Of a stretch of 64,000 nucleotides of DNA, positions 63,089 through 64,000 are shown one piece after another. Position numbers and translations under genes: made by a program. Position 1 is the stretch's first letter, and every line of letters starts with the position of its first letter. This stretch comes from VXYL01 sp965243175 (GTDB lineage: Bacteria; Pseudomonadota; Gammaproteobacteria; Pseudomonadales; Azotimanducaceae): assembly GCA_965243175.1 (NCBI GenBank), contig OZ251532.1, positions 4,774,001-4,838,000 of the forward strand, given 5' to 3'. A model generated the notes under the pieces. It had not been told where the DNA came from. It worked only from the letters and a program-made list of their open reading frames with translations, and made no database searches.

Positions 63089-63714
63089 ACATCCAGCCAA
63101 TTGTAGAAGGTCACGGTGAAGTCAAAGCCCTCCCCGAACTGCTGCGCCACTTGCTGCATCACGCCGGAGTTTTCACAGTTGGCGTAGGCAAGCCAATCCG
63201 AAAGAACCGAAGCCAACTGGCTACGCGAGAGGGCGTCGCCGGGGCGATAACGCTAGCTCGCATAAGGCCCGATTGTGGCGGCATTCTAGTGCTCTTCGAC
63301 GGCGACGACGATTGCCCGGCCGAGCTGGGACCGAGGGTTCAAGCTTGGGCTACTGAAGCGTCTCGCGATGTTCCCTGTGGCGTGTGCATTGCGCATAGAG
63401 AATACGAAGCGTGGTTTCTGGCAACCGTCGACTCCCTGCGTAAACACAGGGCGATAAAGGCGGACGCAGAGCCGCACCCCGATCCAGAACGTCCGCGCGA
63501 CGCAAAAGGAGAGTTGCGCCGCCGCATGTTGGGTGCCTACGAACCTGCTCTTCATCAAGTCGCTTTCAGCGCACAACTGGATATCGAGGCCGCATTCCGG
63601 AAATGCCGGTCATTCAAGAAACTGGTGGCCACCGTCGGCACATTGATCGGCAGCATGGGGCAGAAACCAGAGGCGTGGCCGCCAGAGCATTGGATGCAGA
63701 GCCGTGTGACCTGA
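63085..63714 (+). CDS. DUF4276-like (TOPRIM-fold) protein, second gene of the pair
   Basis: A 209-residue protein starting MNIQPIVEGHGEVKALPELLRHLL, with the TOPRIM-type Glu (E8/E12) and a later acidic cluster LVLFDGDDDCP (D72-D76), then IAHREYEAWFLA and a C-terminal CRSFKKLVATVGTLIGSM. The pattern matches DUF4276, a predicted TOPRIM-like nuclease. It overlaps the ATPase gene (ATGA), so the two are made together. A nuclease role acting with the ATPase is inferred from TOPRIM chemistry. Confidence 0.8.
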   Translation: MNIQPIVEGHGEVKALPELLRHLLHHAGVFTVGVGKPIRKNRSQLATREGVAGAITLARIRPDCGGILVLFDGDDDCPAELGPRVQAWATEASRDVPCGVCIAHREYEAWFLATVDSLRKHRAIKADAEPHPDPERPRDAKGELRRRMLGAYEPALHQVAFSAQLDIEAAFRKCRSFKKLVATVGTLIGSMGQKPEAWPPEHWMQSRVT

Positions 63715-64000
63715 TCCGTCGAAATCTCGGCCTATACAAGCAACAGCGCCGGTGCAGATGGTGGCGCCGGTGCAACGGCGATCTCGCACGGCTGTTCTCG
63801 AACCATGCCTATCGCGCCTGGATGCGGAGAGGCCGAATGTCGTGTGCGAGATGTCACGCTTTCAACACTACGCCCTGCAGAGGACCGTCGCTGCCGCTCT
63901 ACCAGCGACAGGGCCGATACCGCCCGGACTGCCTCAAGGCGTCAGGCCGCCGTCGGGTTCCGCTCGAGACCGGCCTTGACGAGGAGGTGGACCAAGGGAT
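63715..64000. other. End of window, no recognised gene
   Basis: One plus-strand frame stays open from about 63700 to the end (segments such as LFSNHAYRAWMRRG), but the translation is Arg- and Cys-rich and has no start or family I can name. It may be a shadow or the beginning of a gene that continues outside. Confidence 0.3.

Noticed and set aside
63700..64000. Open plus-strand frame to the window end
   Set aside because: No start codon with ribosome site, Arg/Cys-rich translation and no known family.

Overview
The window is GC-rich, tightly packed bacterial DNA with bacterial Shine-Dalgarno sites and many GTG starts. It carries an lgt-folA pair, a divergent tesA/ybbA pair, fabV, a TonB-dependent receptor and several outer-membrane or lipoprotein-type genes. 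This points to a Gram-negative proteobacterium, most likely a gammaproteobacterium of the marine or uncultured kind; the placement is an inference from gene content only. No rRNA, tRNA or CRISPR array was recognised.

Layout. 0-12 kb is mostly housekeeping and envelope: the tail of a membrane protein, a periplasmic metallo-beta-lactamase-fold protein without its metal motif, NAD synthetase, an ASCH-domain protein, a HAD hydrolase, then a coupled run of TonB receptor and two half-ABC transporters, and an outer-membrane barrel. 12-14 kb holds a DNA methyltransferase whose restriction partner appears to have been cut off by a decayed IS5-type element, followed by a retropepsin-like protein. 14-16.5 kb has a nitroreductase, a flavin-binding PPOX protein and a rhomboid protease. 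16.5-19.3 kb is a small defence-type patch (HicB/HicA plus a UvrD-like helicase). 19.3-24.1 kb has a quinohemoprotein dehydrogenase, an amidase and a DUF481 barrel. 24.5-29.3 kb is a five-gene minus-strand operon (NRDE protein, SDR, amidohydrolase, CaiB-type CoA transferase, enoyl-CoA hydratase) that looks like a CoA-dependent catabolic route. 29.4-33.9 kb is lgt, folA, an S9 peptidase lipoprotein and an ATP-NAD-kinase-like gene.

33.9-43.4 kb is a plastic accessory zone. It contains a metalloprotease-like protein with a broken HExxH motif, a stand-alone caspase/CHAT-like protein, remnants of a STAND-type ATPase family in three places, an inverted near-identical copy of the 3' end of the S9 peptidase gene next to a kinase relic, a giant internalin-like leucine-rich-repeat protein, and a frameshifted small secreted protein. 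43.5-45.1 kb returns to core genes (fabV, VanZ-like). 45.5-48.6 kb is a probable restriction-modification pair (Zn-ribbon methyltransferase and a tail-to-tail PD-(D/E)XK nuclease). 48.9-56.3 kb is ilvD, a TM2 protein, the tesA/ybbA pair and a three-subunit molybdenum hydroxylase operon.

56.3-64 kb is the most interesting stretch. It runs Hanks-type kinase, dual-specificity phosphatase, ADP-ribosylglycohydrolase and a second HicB/HicA module, then an ABM-like protein, a frameshifted third DNA methyltransferase, and a translationally coupled AAA ATPase plus DUF4276 TOPRIM-like pair. This last part reads as a defence and protein-modification island.
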